Positions 12,056 through 21,518 of a stretch of DNA of 35,171 nt are shown here, piece by piece. This DNA is from Gelidibacter sp. (GTDB lineage Bacteria; Bacteroidota; Bacteroidia; Flavobacteriales; Flavobacteriaceae). Location of the stretch: positions 1 through 35,171 of the forward strand of contig JAAFHC010000034.1 in assembly GCA_010906935.1 (NCBI GenBank). Reading direction: 5' to 3'. The notes beneath the pieces are model-generated. The model did no database searches. It was not told the origin of the DNA and saw only the letters and a list, made by a program, of their open reading frames with translations. The translations under genes and the position numbers were made by a program. Position 1 is the stretch's first letter; each line of letters opens with the position of its first letter.

Positions 12056-12484
12056 TTATGCGTTATCATAATCTCTAGCTACCATAAACTTTGTTTTCAC
12101 AGGAAGTTTTTGTGCCGCTAAACGTAAAGCTTCTTTAGCTATATTCATTGGTACACCTCCTACTTCAAACATAATTCTGCCTGGTTTAATTACGCAAACA
12201 AAATATTCCGGTGCTCCTTTACCTTTACCCATACGTACTTCTAATGGTTTTTTGGTAATTGGCTTATCTGGAAATACTTTAATCCATAATTGACCTTCCC
12301 TTTTCATATGACGTGTTGCTGCAATACGAGCTGCTTCAATTTGACGTGATGTAAGAAAGGTTTGCTCCAAAGATTTGATTCCGAACATTCCATTTGAAAG
12401 TTCATGTCCTCTTTGTGAATTCCCGCTCATATTTCCCTTGCCCTTCTGTACTTTACGATATTTTACTCTCTTTGGCTGTAACAT
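12056..12484 (-). CDS. rplP: 50S ribosomal protein L16
   Basis: [15 protein letters not shown] ... [42 protein letters not shown]. Confidence 0.97.
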   Translation of the reverse strand: MLQPKRVKYRKVQKGKGNMSGNSQRGHELSNGMFGIKSLEQTFLTSRQIEAARIAATRHMKREGQLWIKVFPDKPITKKPLEVRMGKGKGAPEYFVCVIKPGRIMFEVGGVPMNIAKEALRLAAQKLPVKTKFMVARDYDNA

Positions 12485-12507
12485 TTTACCTTCTAAATTT
12501 TAAAAAT

Positions 12508-13233
12508 TTATTTTCTTCTACGAGGTTGTGATTTTTTAGGAGAATCTCCTCTTTCTGGTTTTCCTGTCGGTTTTTTAGACAGTCCAACTAGTGGAGATAA
12601 TTCTCTTTTACCATAAACTTCGCCTTTCATAATCCATACTTTTACACCCAATCGGCCGTAAGTAGTATGTGCTTCAACAAGTGCGTAATCAATATCAGCT
12701 CTAAAGGTTGAAAGAGGAATTCTTCCTTCTTTATAATTTTCTGAACGCGCCATTTCAGCACCATTTAAACGACCTGAAATTTGAACCTTGATTCCTTCAG
12801 CATTCATACGCATAGTTGCAGCAATTGCCATTTTTATTGCTCTACGGTATGAAATTCTGTTCTCAATTTGACGTGCGATACTTGATCCCACCAAACGAGC
12901 GTCTAATTCTGGACGTTTAATTTCAAAAATATTGATTTGAAAATCTTTCCCAGTAATCTTTTTAAGTTCTTCTTTTAACTTGTCTACCTCTTGTCCGCCT
13001 TTCCCGATAATAATACCTGGTCTTGCAGTAGTGATAGTAACGGTTACAAGTTTAAGTGTACGCTCAATAATTACTGTTGAAACACTTGCTTTAGACAATC
13101 GAGCATTTACATACTTTCTTATCTTATCATCTTCAGCAATTTTATCTCCGTAGTCTCTACCACCATACCAGTTAGAATCCCATCCTCTGATAATTCCTAA
13201 ACGATTTCCTATTGGATTTGTTTTTTGTCCCAT
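12508..13233 (-). CDS. rpsC: 30S ribosomal protein S3
   Basis: [24 protein letters not shown] ... KH motif [11 protein letters not shown]. Confidence 0.97.
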   Translation of the reverse strand: MGQKTNPIGNRLGIIRGWDSNWYGGRDYGDKIAEDDKIRKYVNARLSKASVSTVIIERTLKLVTVTITTARPGIIIGKGGQEVDKLKEELKKITGKDFQINIFEIKRPELDARLVGSSIARQIENRISYRRAIKMAIAATMRMNAEGIKVQISGRLNGAEMARSENYKEGRIPLSTFRADIDYALVEAHTTYGRLGVKVWIMKGEVYGKRELSPLVGLSKKPTGKPERGDSPKKSQPRRRK

Positions 13234-13239
13234 TTCTAC

Positions 13240-13650
13240 TTATGATTGATTGCTTACATTTTTACTTCCTAAGACTAATGTCACGTGATTAGAACGTTTT
13301 CTAATACGATGAGCACGACCTTGAGGTGCTGGTCTTAATCTTTTTAACATTCCTGCGCCGTCTACAAATATTTCCTTTACGAAAAGACCTGCTTCTTCAA
13401 TACTTGCTGTTTCATTTTTGGCTTGCCAATTTGAAATAGCGCTTGATAATAATTTTTCAAGATTTATTGAAGCTTCTTTTGAATTGAATTTCAAGATTTG
13501 AAGTGCTTTTTCAACTTCAACACCTCTAACCAAATCCGCAACTAAACGCATTTTTCTAGGTGATGTAGGACAACCAGTAAGCTTAGCAAAAGCTATTTGC
13601 TTCTTATCTTCTTTTATCTGCTGTGCTCTTATTTTTTTTCGAACTCCCAT
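13240..13650 (-). CDS. rplV: 50S ribosomal protein L22
   Basis: [25 protein letters not shown] ... [24 protein letters not shown]. Confidence 0.96.
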   Translation of the reverse strand: MGVRKKIRAQQIKEDKKQIAFAKLTGCPTSPRKMRLVADLVRGVEVEKALQILKFNSKEASINLEKLLSSAISNWQAKNETASIEEAGLFVKEIFVDGAGMLKRLRPAPQGRAHRIRKRSNHVTLVLGSKNVSNQS

Positions 13651-13659
13651 GATACCTAC

Positions 13660-13938
13660 TTATTTTTTACCTTTATTTTTTGCACCACCGTGTCCTCTGT
13701 AAGAACGTGTTGGCGAAAATTCTCCTAATTTATGACCTACCATATTTTCAGTTACATAAACTGGTACAAACTGACGACCGTTGTGTACAGCAATTGTTTG
13801 CCCTACAAATTCCGGTGTAATCGTTGATGCTCTTGACCAAGTTTTGATTACTGATTTACTTCCTGATTCCAAGTTTCCTTGAACTTTCTTTTCTAGTTTA
13901 CGAAAAACGTAAGGTCCTTTTTTTAATGAACGTGCCAT
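13660..13938 (-). CDS. rpsS: 30S ribosomal protein S19
   Basis: [11 protein letters not shown] ... [33 protein letters not shown]. Confidence 0.97.
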   Translation of the reverse strand: MARSLKKGPYVFRKLEKKVQGNLESGSKSVIKTWSRASTITPEFVGQTIAVHNGRQFVPVYVTENMVGHKLGEFSPTRSYRGHGGAKNKGKK

Positions 13939-13945
13939 ATATCAA

Positions 13946-14770
13946 TTATTTTTTTCTACGTTCTATAATATATTTATTACTCGCTTTGGTCTTAGATCTG
14001 GTTTTGTAACCTTTAGCAGGTATTCCATTTCTTGATCTAGGGTGCCCTCCTGAAGATTTACCTTCACCACCACCCATTGGGTGATCGACAGGGTTCATCA
14101 CCACTGGTCTTGTTCTTGGTCTTCTTCCTAACCAACGAGATCTGCCGGCTTTACCGGAAACCAATAATTGATGGTCACTATTTGACACTGCGCCTATGGT
14201 AGCCATACAAGTTAAAAGTATTAATCTTGTTTCACCTGAAGGCATTTTTACCGTTGCATATTTACCGTCTCTCGCCATTAATTGTGCAAAAGCACCTGCA
14301 CTACGAGCTAAAACAGCCCCTTGACCAGGATGTAATTCTATACAAGAAATTGTAGTTCCTAATGGAATTTTGCTCAATAATAATGTGTTACCAACATCAG
14401 GAGTAGCTCCTTCGCCAGACATTATTTTTTGATCAACTTTTAAACCATTTTGAGCAATAATATATCTCTTTTCTCCATCTGCATAAAACAACAAAGCTAT
14501 AAAAGCTGTTCTGTTTGGATCATACTCAATAGTTTTTACAATTGCAGGAACACCATTTTTATCTCTTTTAAAATCGATAATACGGTATTGCTTTTTATGA
14601 CCGCCGCCAATATAGCGCATGGTCATTTTTCCGTTGTTGTTTCGACCTCCAGATCTTTTATTCGGTGCTGTTAAGCTTTTTTCCGGCTTATCAGTAGTAA
14701 TGGTGTCGAACCCGTTTACTACTCTAAAACGCTGACCTGGTGTTATTGGTTTTAATTTTCTAACTGACAT
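13946..14770 (-). CDS. rplB: 50S ribosomal protein L2
   Basis: [31 protein letters not shown] ... [24 protein letters not shown]. Confidence 0.97.
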   Translation of the reverse strand: MSVRKLKPITPGQRFRVVNGFDTITTDKPEKSLTAPNKRSGGRNNNGKMTMRYIGGGHKKQYRIIDFKRDKNGVPAIVKTIEYDPNRTAFIALLFYADGEKRYIIAQNGLKVDQKIMSGEGATPDVGNTLLLSKIPLGTTISCIELHPGQGAVLARSAGAFAQLMARDGKYATVKMPSGETRLILLTCMATIGAVSNSDHQLLVSGKAGRSRWLGRRPRTRPVVMNPVDHPMGGGEGKSSGGHPRSRNGIPAKGYKTRSKTKASNKYIIERRKK

Positions 14771-14782
14771 TTTTTATGTTTC

Positions 14783-15073
14783 TTAGATATTGCTGTAAAA
14801 ATCAATAGTTTCTCCTTCTGCTAACTGAACTATCGCTTTTTTATAAGCTCCTGCTTTTGCTTGAACCATACCACTTTTTGTGAATTTGGTATTGCGTTTA
14901 ACAGGGTAGTTCATTGTTTTTACACTTGCAATTGCAACACTGTAGGCTTTCTCCACAGCATTTTTAATTTCAAGTTTATTAGCCTTTTTGTTTACAACAA
15001 ATGCGTATCTGTTTAATAATTCGCTTTGACTTGTCGCCTTTTCCGTTATAATAGGTTTAATTAAAATATTCAT
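14783..15073 (-). CDS. rplW: 50S ribosomal protein L23
   Basis: MNILIKPIITEKATSQSELLNRYAFVVNKKANKLEIKNAVEKAY. Confidence 0.95.
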   Translation of the reverse strand: MNILIKPIITEKATSQSELLNRYAFVVNKKANKLEIKNAVEKAYSVAIASVKTMNYPVKRNTKFTKSGMVQAKAGAYKKAIVQLAEGETIDFYSNI

Positions 15074-15082
15074 ATCTGTTAC

Positions 15083-15712
15083 CTATTTACTTAAATTAAT
15101 TTCTATCCCTTCTAAAGAACTTTCTGAAAGGACTATTTTATTTGCATTTAATAATTCGTAAGTGCTTAAACCAGAGTTGATTACGGTTTTTGATCTTTTT
15201 AAATTACGCGATGACAAATATACATTATTATTTGACTCAGCCAACACAAATAAGCATTTTTTGTTTTCAATGCCTAAAGCGCCTAAAACTGCCGTAAAAC
15301 TTTTGGTTCTTGGCGTTTCAAAATTAAAGTCTTCAACAACGATAATGTTGTTCTCTTTTGCTTGAATACTTAATGCAGATTTACGAGCTAATTTTTTTAA
15401 ATTTTTATTCAATTTAAAAGAATAATCTTTTGGTCTCGGTCCAAAAACACGTCCACCACCTCTAAATACAGGAGATTTAATACTACCTGCGCGAGCGGTA
15501 CCCGTACCTTTTTGTTTTTTAATTTTACGAGTACTTCCAGATATTTCGGCTCTTTCTTTAGCTTTGTGGGTTCCTTGTCTTTTATTGGCCAAAAATTGCT
15601 TTACATCTAAATATACCGCGTGATTGTTTGGCTCAATTCCATATACAGCATCAGAAAGTTCTACTTTTCTTCCTGTATCTTTTCCTTGTATGTCTAAAAC
15701 TGATACTTCCAT
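15083..15712 (-). CDS. rplD: 50S ribosomal protein L4
   Basis: [60 protein letters not shown]. Confidence 0.96.
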   Translation of the reverse strand: MEVSVLDIQGKDTGRKVELSDAVYGIEPNNHAVYLDVKQFLANKRQGTHKAKERAEISGSTRKIKKQKGTGTARAGSIKSPVFRGGGRVFGPRPKDYSFKLNKNLKKLARKSALSIQAKENNIIVVEDFNFETPRTKSFTAVLGALGIENKKCLFVLAESNNNVYLSSRNLKRSKTVINSGLSTYELLNANKIVLSESSLEGIEINLSK

Positions 15713-16329
15713 TATTTCTGAATAATTACATAAGCGTTTTTATGACCAGGAACACATCCTTTAACCACAAGTATATTCTTTTCAGGAACTACTTTTAAAA
15801 CTCTTAAATTTTGAACTGTAACTTTGTTTCCTCCCATTCTTCCTGCCATACGCATTCCTTTGAATACTCTAGCCGGATAGGATGCAGCACCAATTGAACC
15901 TGGAGCTCTTAAACGGTTATGTTGACCGTGTGTGGCTTGACCAACACCGGCAAACCCGTGACGTTTTACAACACCTTGAAACCCTTTACCTTTAGAGGTT
16001 GCTGATACATCAACAAATTCTCCTTCAATAAAAAGTTCAACTGTTAGTTGATCTCCTAATTTGTGCGACTCTTCAAACTCTTGAAATTCAATGACTTTCT
16101 TTTTAGCAGGTGTGCCAGCTTTTTTAAAGTGACCATCCAAAGCTTTATTAGAGCTTTTTGCTGTTTTGTCATCGAAACCAAGTTGAAGGGCTTTGTACCC
16201 GTCTACCTCTAAGGTTCTGACTTGGGTGACTACGCATGGACCTGCTTCGATTACTGTACAAGGAATGTTCTTCCCGTTTTCGTCGAATAAGCTGGTCATT
16301 CCGATTTTTCTACCTATTAACCCAGACAT
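15712..16329 (-). CDS. rplC: 50S ribosomal protein L3
   Basis: [37 protein letters not shown] ... [32 protein letters not shown]. Confidence 0.97.
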   Translation of the reverse strand: MSGLIGRKIGMTSLFDENGKNIPCTVIEAGPCVVTQVRTLEVDGYKALQLGFDDKTAKSSNKALDGHFKKAGTPAKKKVIEFQEFEESHKLGDQLTVELFIEGEFVDVSATSKGKGFQGVVKRHGFAGVGQATHGQHNRLRAPGSIGAASYPARVFKGMRMAGRMGGNKVTVQNLRVLKVVPEKNILVVKGCVPGHKNAYVIIQK

Positions 16330-16364
16330 TCTAATTTAATTATTAATTATTATTCTACTTTTAT

Positions 16365-16397
16365 TCAAAAAAACAGGGTTAAAATACTTCAACCCTG
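16365..16397 (-). terminator. Terminator or attenuator-like hairpin between rpsJ and rplC
   Basis: CAGGGTT-N10-AACCCTG perfect stem (16374-16397) followed on the minus strand by U7 (A-run 16367-16373). Confidence 0.6.
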
Positions 16398-16442
16398 ATG
16401 TATTTTTTTCGTTTTTCCTTCGTCAATCGCTCCGGACATGTC

Positions 16443-16535
16443 TTCGAGAATTATATCTCGAATTTTTTTGTTGAGATTCCGAAACAACTTCGGAATGAAT
16501 TCAACTAATTATTTTCTTACTTCGCAAGAAAATAA
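16443..16535 (-). promoter_or_regulatory. Three further perfect hairpins in the rpsJ-rplC spacer (structured intra-operon leader candidate)
   Basis: TTCGAGA-N6-TCTCGAA (16443-16462), ATTCCGAA-N5-TTCGGAAT (16476-16496), TTATTTTCTT-N7-AAGAAAATAA (16509-16535). Confidence 0.5.
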
Positions 16536-16542
16536 AGTTTCA

Positions 16543-16848
16543 TTACACTTTAATCTCTACTTCAACACCACTTGGTAATTCTAATTTCATTAAAGCATCA
16601 ATAGTTTTTGATGATGAACTATAAATGTCTAACAAACGTTTGTAAGAACTCAATTGGAATTGCTCTCTAGATTTTTTATTTACGTGCGGAGAACGCAACA
16701 CGGTAAAAATCTTTTTATGTGTAGGTAATGGAATTGGTCCGTTTACAACAGCACCAGTACTTTTTACCGTTTTAACGATTTTCTCAGCAGATTTATCTAC
16801 CAAATTGTAATCGTATGATTTTAATTTTATTCTAATTTTTTGACTCAT
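16543..16848 (-). CDS. rpsJ: 30S ribosomal protein S10
   Basis: [64 protein letters not shown]. Confidence 0.97.
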   Translation of the reverse strand: MSQKIRIKLKSYDYNLVDKSAEKIVKTVKSTGAVVNGPIPLPTHKKIFTVLRSPHVNKKSREQFQLSSYKRLLDIYSSSSKTIDALMKLELPSGVEVEIKV

Positions 16849-16866
16849 CGTTTAATAATTTAGAGA

Positions 16867-18984
16867 TTAACCTTTGGCTTTTGCGATTACTTCTTCTGCA
16901 ATGTTATTTGGTGTTTCAGCATAATGTGAAAACTCCATTGATGACGTTGCTCTACCTGATGACAATGTTCTTAAGGTAGTCACATAACCAAACATTTCCG
17001 ATAATGGTACAGTGGCTTTAACAACTTTTGCTCCTGCTCTATCATCCATCGCTGTTACTTGGCCTCTTCTTCTATTTAAATCACCTACAATATCCCCCAT
17101 GTTTATTTCTGGAGTTACTACATCAATTTTCATAATTGGCTCAAGAATTACCGCTTTTGCAGCTCTTGCAGCAACTTTATATCCCATTTTAGCTGCCAAT
17201 TCAAATGACAATGCATCTGAATCCACTGCGTGGAAAGAACCATCATACAAAGTAATCTTCATGCTATCCATTTCGTATCCAGCTAAAGGACCGTTTTTCA
17301 TAGCCATTTTAAATCCCTTTTCAATGGAAGGAACAAACTCTTTTGGTACGTTACCACCTTTAATGGCGTTAACAAATACCAATCCTGTTTCACCAGCCTC
17401 TGCAGGTTCCATCACAAATTTAATATCCGCAAATTTACCACGTCCACCAGATTGTTTCTTATAAACTTCACGGTGATCTGCTTTTGCGGTAATAGCTTCT
17501 TTATATTCAACCTGTGGTTGACCTTCGTTTACTTCAACTTTAAACTCACGCTTTAAACGATCAACAATAATTTCTAAGTGTAATTCACCCATTCCAGAAA
17601 TAATTGTTTGACCAGAAGCTTCATCAGTTTTAACAGTAAATGTTGGATCTTCTTCGGCTAATTTACTTAAAGCCATTCCTAATTTATCAACATCAGCCTT
17701 AGTTTTAGGCTCAACGGCAATACCGATTACTGGATCAGGAAAATTCATAGATTCCAAAACAATTGGAAACTTTTCATCACACATGGTATCTCCAGTTTTG
17801 ATGTCTTTAAACCCAACACCAGCACCTATATCTCCAGCTTCTATATAATCAATAGCATTTTGCTTATTGGCATGCATTTGGTAAATACGTGAAATACGTT
17901 CTTTTTTACCAGAACGACTATTTAGTATGTACGACCCTGCATCTAAACGACCAGAATATGCTCTAAAAAAAGCCAAACGACCAACAAAAGGATCGGTTGC
18001 AATTTTAAATGCAAGCGCAGCAAATGGTTCTTTTACACTTGGTTTACGCAATTCTTCTTTTTCTGTATTTGGGTTGATACCAATCACACCTTCCTTATCC
18101 GTTGGCGCAGGTAAATAACGACAAACAGCATCTAACAAAAACTGTACGCCTTTATTTTTAAACGCAGAACCACAAACCATCGGAATGATTGACATATCCA
18201 TTACGGCAGCACGAAGCGCAGCATGCACTTCATCTTCAGTAATAGAATCTTCATCTTCCATATATTTTTCTAAAAGATTTTCATCATACGCAGCAACCTC
18301 TTCAATCAGTTTACCACGCAAAAATTTTGCTTCTTCCTTTAGTTCCTCTGGAATCTCAACTACATCAAAAGTTGCTCCCATAGTATGATCGTGAAAAATA
18401 ATCGCACGATTTTTTATCAAATCAACAATCCCTTTAAAGTTTTCTTCATCACCAATATTGATAACGATAGGCACTGCATTAGAACCTAACATTTCTCTAA
18501 CTTGTTGACAAACACCTAAAAAGTTTGCACCTTGACGGTCCATTTTATTAACGAAACCAATTCTTGGCACTTTATAGTTATCGGCCAATCTCCAGTTAGT
18601 TTCAGATTGCGGTTCAACACCGTCCACTGCACTAAATAAGAAAACCAATCCGTCCAAAACTCTCAAAGAACGATTTACTTCAACAGTAAAATCAACGTGA
18701 CCAGGAGTATCAATTATATTAAAGTGATAAGCTTTGGCGTCTTCAGTTGGTTCACCGTTCTCTGTAGGAAATTTCCATTCACATGTTGTAGCGGCAGAAG
18801 TAATAGTGATACCTCTTTCTTGCTCTTGTTCCATCCAGTCCATAGTTGCAGCACCATCGTGTACTTCACCTATTTTATGTGAAACTCCCGTATAATATAG
18901 AATTCGCTCCGTACATGTAGTTTTACCCGCATCAATATGAGCCGCAATCCCTATATTTCTTGTATATTTTAAATCTCTTGCCAT
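16867..18984 (-). CDS. fusA: Translation elongation factor G
   Basis: 705 aa; [59 protein letters not shown]. Confidence 0.98.
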   Translation of the reverse strand: MARDLKYTRNIGIAAHIDAGKTTCTERILYYTGVSHKIGEVHDGAATMDWMEQEQERGITITSAATTCEWKFPTENGEPTEDAKAYHFNIIDTPGHVDFTVEVNRSLRVLDGLVFLFSAVDGVEPQSETNWRLADNYKVPRIGFVNKMDRQGANFLGVCQQVREMLGSNAVPIVINIGDEENFKGIVDLIKNRAIIFHDHTMGATFDVVEIPEELKEEAKFLRGKLIEEVAAYDENLLEKYMEDEDSITEDEVHAALRAAVMDMSIIPMVCGSAFKNKGVQFLLDAVCRYLPAPTDKEGVIGINPNTEKEELRKPSVKEPFAALAFKIATDPFVGRLAFFRAYSGRLDAGSYILNSRSGKKERISRIYQMHANKQNAIDYIEAGDIGAGVGFKDIKTGDTMCDEKFPIVLESMNFPDPVIGIAVEPKTKADVDKLGMALSKLAEEDPTFTVKTDEASGQTIISGMGELHLEIIVDRLKREFKVEVNEGQPQVEYKEAITAKADHREVYKKQSGGRGKFADIKFVMEPAEAGETGLVFVNAIKGGNVPKEFVPSIEKGFKMAMKNGPLAGYEMDSMKITLYDGSFHAVDSDALSFELAAKMGYKVAARAAKAVILEPIMKIDVVTPEINMGDIVGDLNRRRGQVTAMDDRAGAKVVKATVPLSEMFGYVTTLRTLSSGRATSSMEFSHYAETPNNIAEEVIAKAKG

Positions 18985-18993
18985 TTCTAATTA

Positions 18994-19470
18994 TTAAAAT
19001 CTAAGGTGAGAGAATGCCTTATTGGCATCAGCCATTTTATGAACATCCACTCTTTTCTTAACTGCAGCGCCTTCTTCTTTTGCGGCAGCTAAAACCTCAC
19101 CGGCTAAGCGTTGAGCCATTGATTTTTCATTGCGTTTTCTTGAATATAAAATCAACCATTTAATTGCAATAGATACCTTTCGGTCTGGTCTGATTTGCTG
19201 TGGAATTTGAAAAGTAGCTCCACCAACCCTGCGGCTACGAACCTCAACTTGTGGCATTACATTGCTTAATGCATCTTTCCAAATTTCTAATGATGATTTT
19301 TCTTGATCTAATTTCTTTGTTTCTACAATGTCTAATGCATCGTAAAACACTTTGAAAGCCGTAGATTTTTTACCGTCCCACATTAGGTTATTCACAAAAC
19401 GTGTTACTAACTGATCGTTAAACTTTGGATCTGGTAAAAGCACTCTTTTTTTCGCTGCTCTTTTTCTCAT
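18994..19470 (-). CDS. rpsG: 30S ribosomal protein S7
   Basis: [46 protein letters not shown]. Confidence 0.97.
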   Translation of the reverse strand: MRKRAAKKRVLLPDPKFNDQLVTRFVNNLMWDGKKSTAFKVFYDALDIVETKKLDQEKSSLEIWKDALSNVMPQVEVRSRRVGGATFQIPQQIRPDRKVSIAIKWLILYSRKRNEKSMAQRLAGEVLAAAKEEGAAVKKRVDVHKMADANKAFSHLRF

Positions 19471-19493
19471 GTCTTTACATTAAAGTTTTTAAA

Positions 19494-19868
19494 TTACTTT
19501 TTAGGGGCTTTTGTACCATATTTAGAGCGACGTTGCGTTCTACCGTCAACACCTGCAGTATCTAATGCACCACGTACAATATGATACCTAACTCCTGGCA
19601 AATCTTTAACCCTTCCACCTCTAACTAATACTATCGAGTGCTCTTGTAAATTATGTCCTTCTCCAGGAATGTAAGCGTTCACCTCATTACCATTTGTTAA
19701 CCTAACCCTTGCTACTTTACGCATCGCTGAGTTTGGTTTTTTTGGTGTTGTGGTGTAAACACGTGTACACACTCCTCTTCGTTGAGGACATGAATTTAAA
19801 GCAGCCGATTTACTCTTCTTAGTTATTTTGGTTCTTCCTTTTCGTACTAATTGCGAAATTGTTGGCAT
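19494..19868 (-). CDS. rpsL: 30S ribosomal protein S12
   Basis: [60 protein letters not shown]. Confidence 0.98.
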   Translation of the reverse strand: MPTISQLVRKGRTKITKKSKSAALNSCPQRRGVCTRVYTTTPKKPNSAMRKVARVRLTNGNEVNAYIPGEGHNLQEHSIVLVRGGRVKDLPGVRYHIVRGALDTAGVDGRTQRRSKYGTKAPKK

Positions 19869-19924
19869 ACTGAAATTTTGTTATAAATTACTTTTAATAT
19901 ATTATGCTCTTTTCAAAGAGTTTG

Positions 19925-19954
19925 CAAATGTACAATTATTTTCTTCTTAATCAA
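19925..19954 (-). promoter_or_regulatory. Bacteroidota-type promoter for the str/S10/spc/alpha supercluster
   Basis: Minus strand reads TTG-N19-TACATTTG, matching TTG/TAnnTTTG; about 57 nt upstream of the rpsL ATG; no gene lies upstream on this strand within the gap. Confidence 0.65.
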
Positions 19955-20298
19955 ATATGAATATATTTTTTTAAATAGATTTTACACCATATATATTATA
20001 CAACTCACCATCCCCATTAATAAGGAAATATCTATCTGCAAACATGAGTTTTGTCGCGTCGTCATTTCGCTATCGTTCTCCCTCGCCACTATCAGAAAAT
20101 TTGATACATTCAGTATTCCCCTTTTTTAAACTTGTACTTCCCTGATTGGTGTTGAACTGTTTATATTAATTTTATTTTTCTATTCTTATCTTTTACTTTT
20201 TTTCATTGATAAAAAAAGCAACAAAAAAATCTAGTCTGATGATCTTTTTCTGTAAAATTGATTGAATTTTTTGCCTTGCGCCAGCTGGCCCGATCGCT

Positions 20299-20321
20299 AA
20301 AAATGTTCACTGAACATTTTT
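20299..20321. repeat. Perfect palindrome in the non-coding gap
   Basis: AAAAATGTTCA-C-TGAACATTTTT: 11-bp arms around a single base. Confidence 0.8.
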
Positions 20322-20462
20322 TTAACGCTCTGTCCTAACGAAAAACCTCATAGGACGGTTTCTTTTATTTGGTTTGCAGAAGATGTTTATTAATTAATCT
20401 AATATTTGTTCTCATATAAATTGACTTTTATGGTCCACCTATATCAGGGACGTACATTTAAA

Positions 20463-20504
20463 AACTTTCAGCTTTGAGCTTTTTAACTTTTAACTTTTTC
20501 AGTG
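20463..20504. repeat. Degenerate heptanucleotide-phased repeat
   Basis: AACTTTC AGCTTTG AGCTTTT TAACTTT TAACTTT TTCAGTG, consecutive 7-mers in register. Confidence 0.65.
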
Positions 20505-20565
20505 TTGCGGACAAACTAAAATTTGCCTAAAAAATGGTTTTTTTATAAGGGTAATGTTATAGCTG

Positions 20566-20631
20566 CTATAACACTACTATAACACTATGTATGGAGTATG
20601 TACGGAGTATCCTCCCTTTATCCTCCCATGA
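20566..20631. repeat. 11-bp phased array of three tandem doublets
   Basis: CTATAACACTA x2 (identical), TGTATGGAGTA/TGTACGGAGTA, TCCTCCCTTTA/TCCTCCCATGA, all in one continuous 11-bp register. Confidence 0.8.
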
Positions 20632-21479
20632 GCCCCAGTTTTGACTGGTGTTGTGCTCGTCAAAAACGCTAAAATTGCTGTTTTTTTTTACCGGTCCTGT
20701 GACCCGTCCTGAAACAACTATACCGTTTAATTATGATAAGCACTGCTGGGTTGCAACATTGGCCAAAATGTTTGAGCTATATTTGTTGAGATCCTGAAAT
20801 CGAAGATTCACGAACTCTTTAAAAAAACAATTAAAAAAGCATCGTGAGTAAATGAATTCAGAAGGATATTTTGAGTTTTTTATTTCTTTGAAATCATTTT
20901 AACGTTATTTTTTAAGATTTCTGAGAAGTTTATTTGCCCTATTTATTGGCCGGTTTTATTTCTATCACACCTACACTATCCCATGCTTTGACCTTAAGTA
21001 TCCCCCTAGTATCTCCTGTCGGATTTGGTGTGATTTTTTTCGCCCTTTAAAACGTTAAAATTGCTATTTTATAAATAAGCAACCTTTTTAATTGTAAAAA
21101 TTAATTTTCGATTTTTATTGAACTTCTATAAGAAAATTTGCAATTCGCCTTTTTAATATAAAATGAATTATTAAGTATTAAAATGACGATGTCATTTATT
21201 GGGTAGAAAATATTATATTAAAAAATCAATGCTTATTATCATATTGTCGTTTTTAAATTTATTTCTTCAAAAGGTATTATTGCCAATTTCCTTAGTAATA
21301 TATGTAATAAGCCGAACATTGAAACAAGGTTTTTAAATATATTTATTATGAATTTAATAATTAATCACCTGTTTATTTATATTATTCACACCGCTACAAG
21401 GTTTTCGAAATCTTATATTCGGGAATTGTTAACATATTTTTAGACTTTAACAAAAAAAAATTTGGTTTATTAACAAATA

Positions 21480-21518
21480 ATTAAGATTTTTGGGCTAATT
21501 AATTCAAATAATTATATA
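21480..21518 (+). promoter_or_regulatory. Conserved 5' leader of susC-like gene 1
   Basis: ATTAAGATTTTTGGGCTAATTAATTCAAATAATTATATA precedes the ATG and is nearly identical to 28138-28178 upstream of the second susC. Confidence 0.65.

Noticed and set aside
16456-16469. Plus-strand terminator reading of the TTCGAGA hairpin followed by T7
   Set aside because: No plus-strand transcript is expected inside the ribosomal cluster; kept only as part of the four-hairpin structure.
20566-20631. CRISPR-like interpretation of the repeats in the gap
   Set aside because: Units are 11 bp, tandem without spacers, and no cas genes are present.
20690-20830. Possible insertion-sequence end (CCTGTGACCCGTCCTGAAACAAC ...)
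   Set aside because: A vague resemblance only; no transposase reading frame or matching inverted repeat found, so not called as a feature.
19869-21518. tmRNA, RNase P RNA or tRNA genes in the gap
   Set aside because: No CCA-type tRNA 3' ends, T-loop GGTTC...ACTCC motif or RNase P signature could be found by eye.
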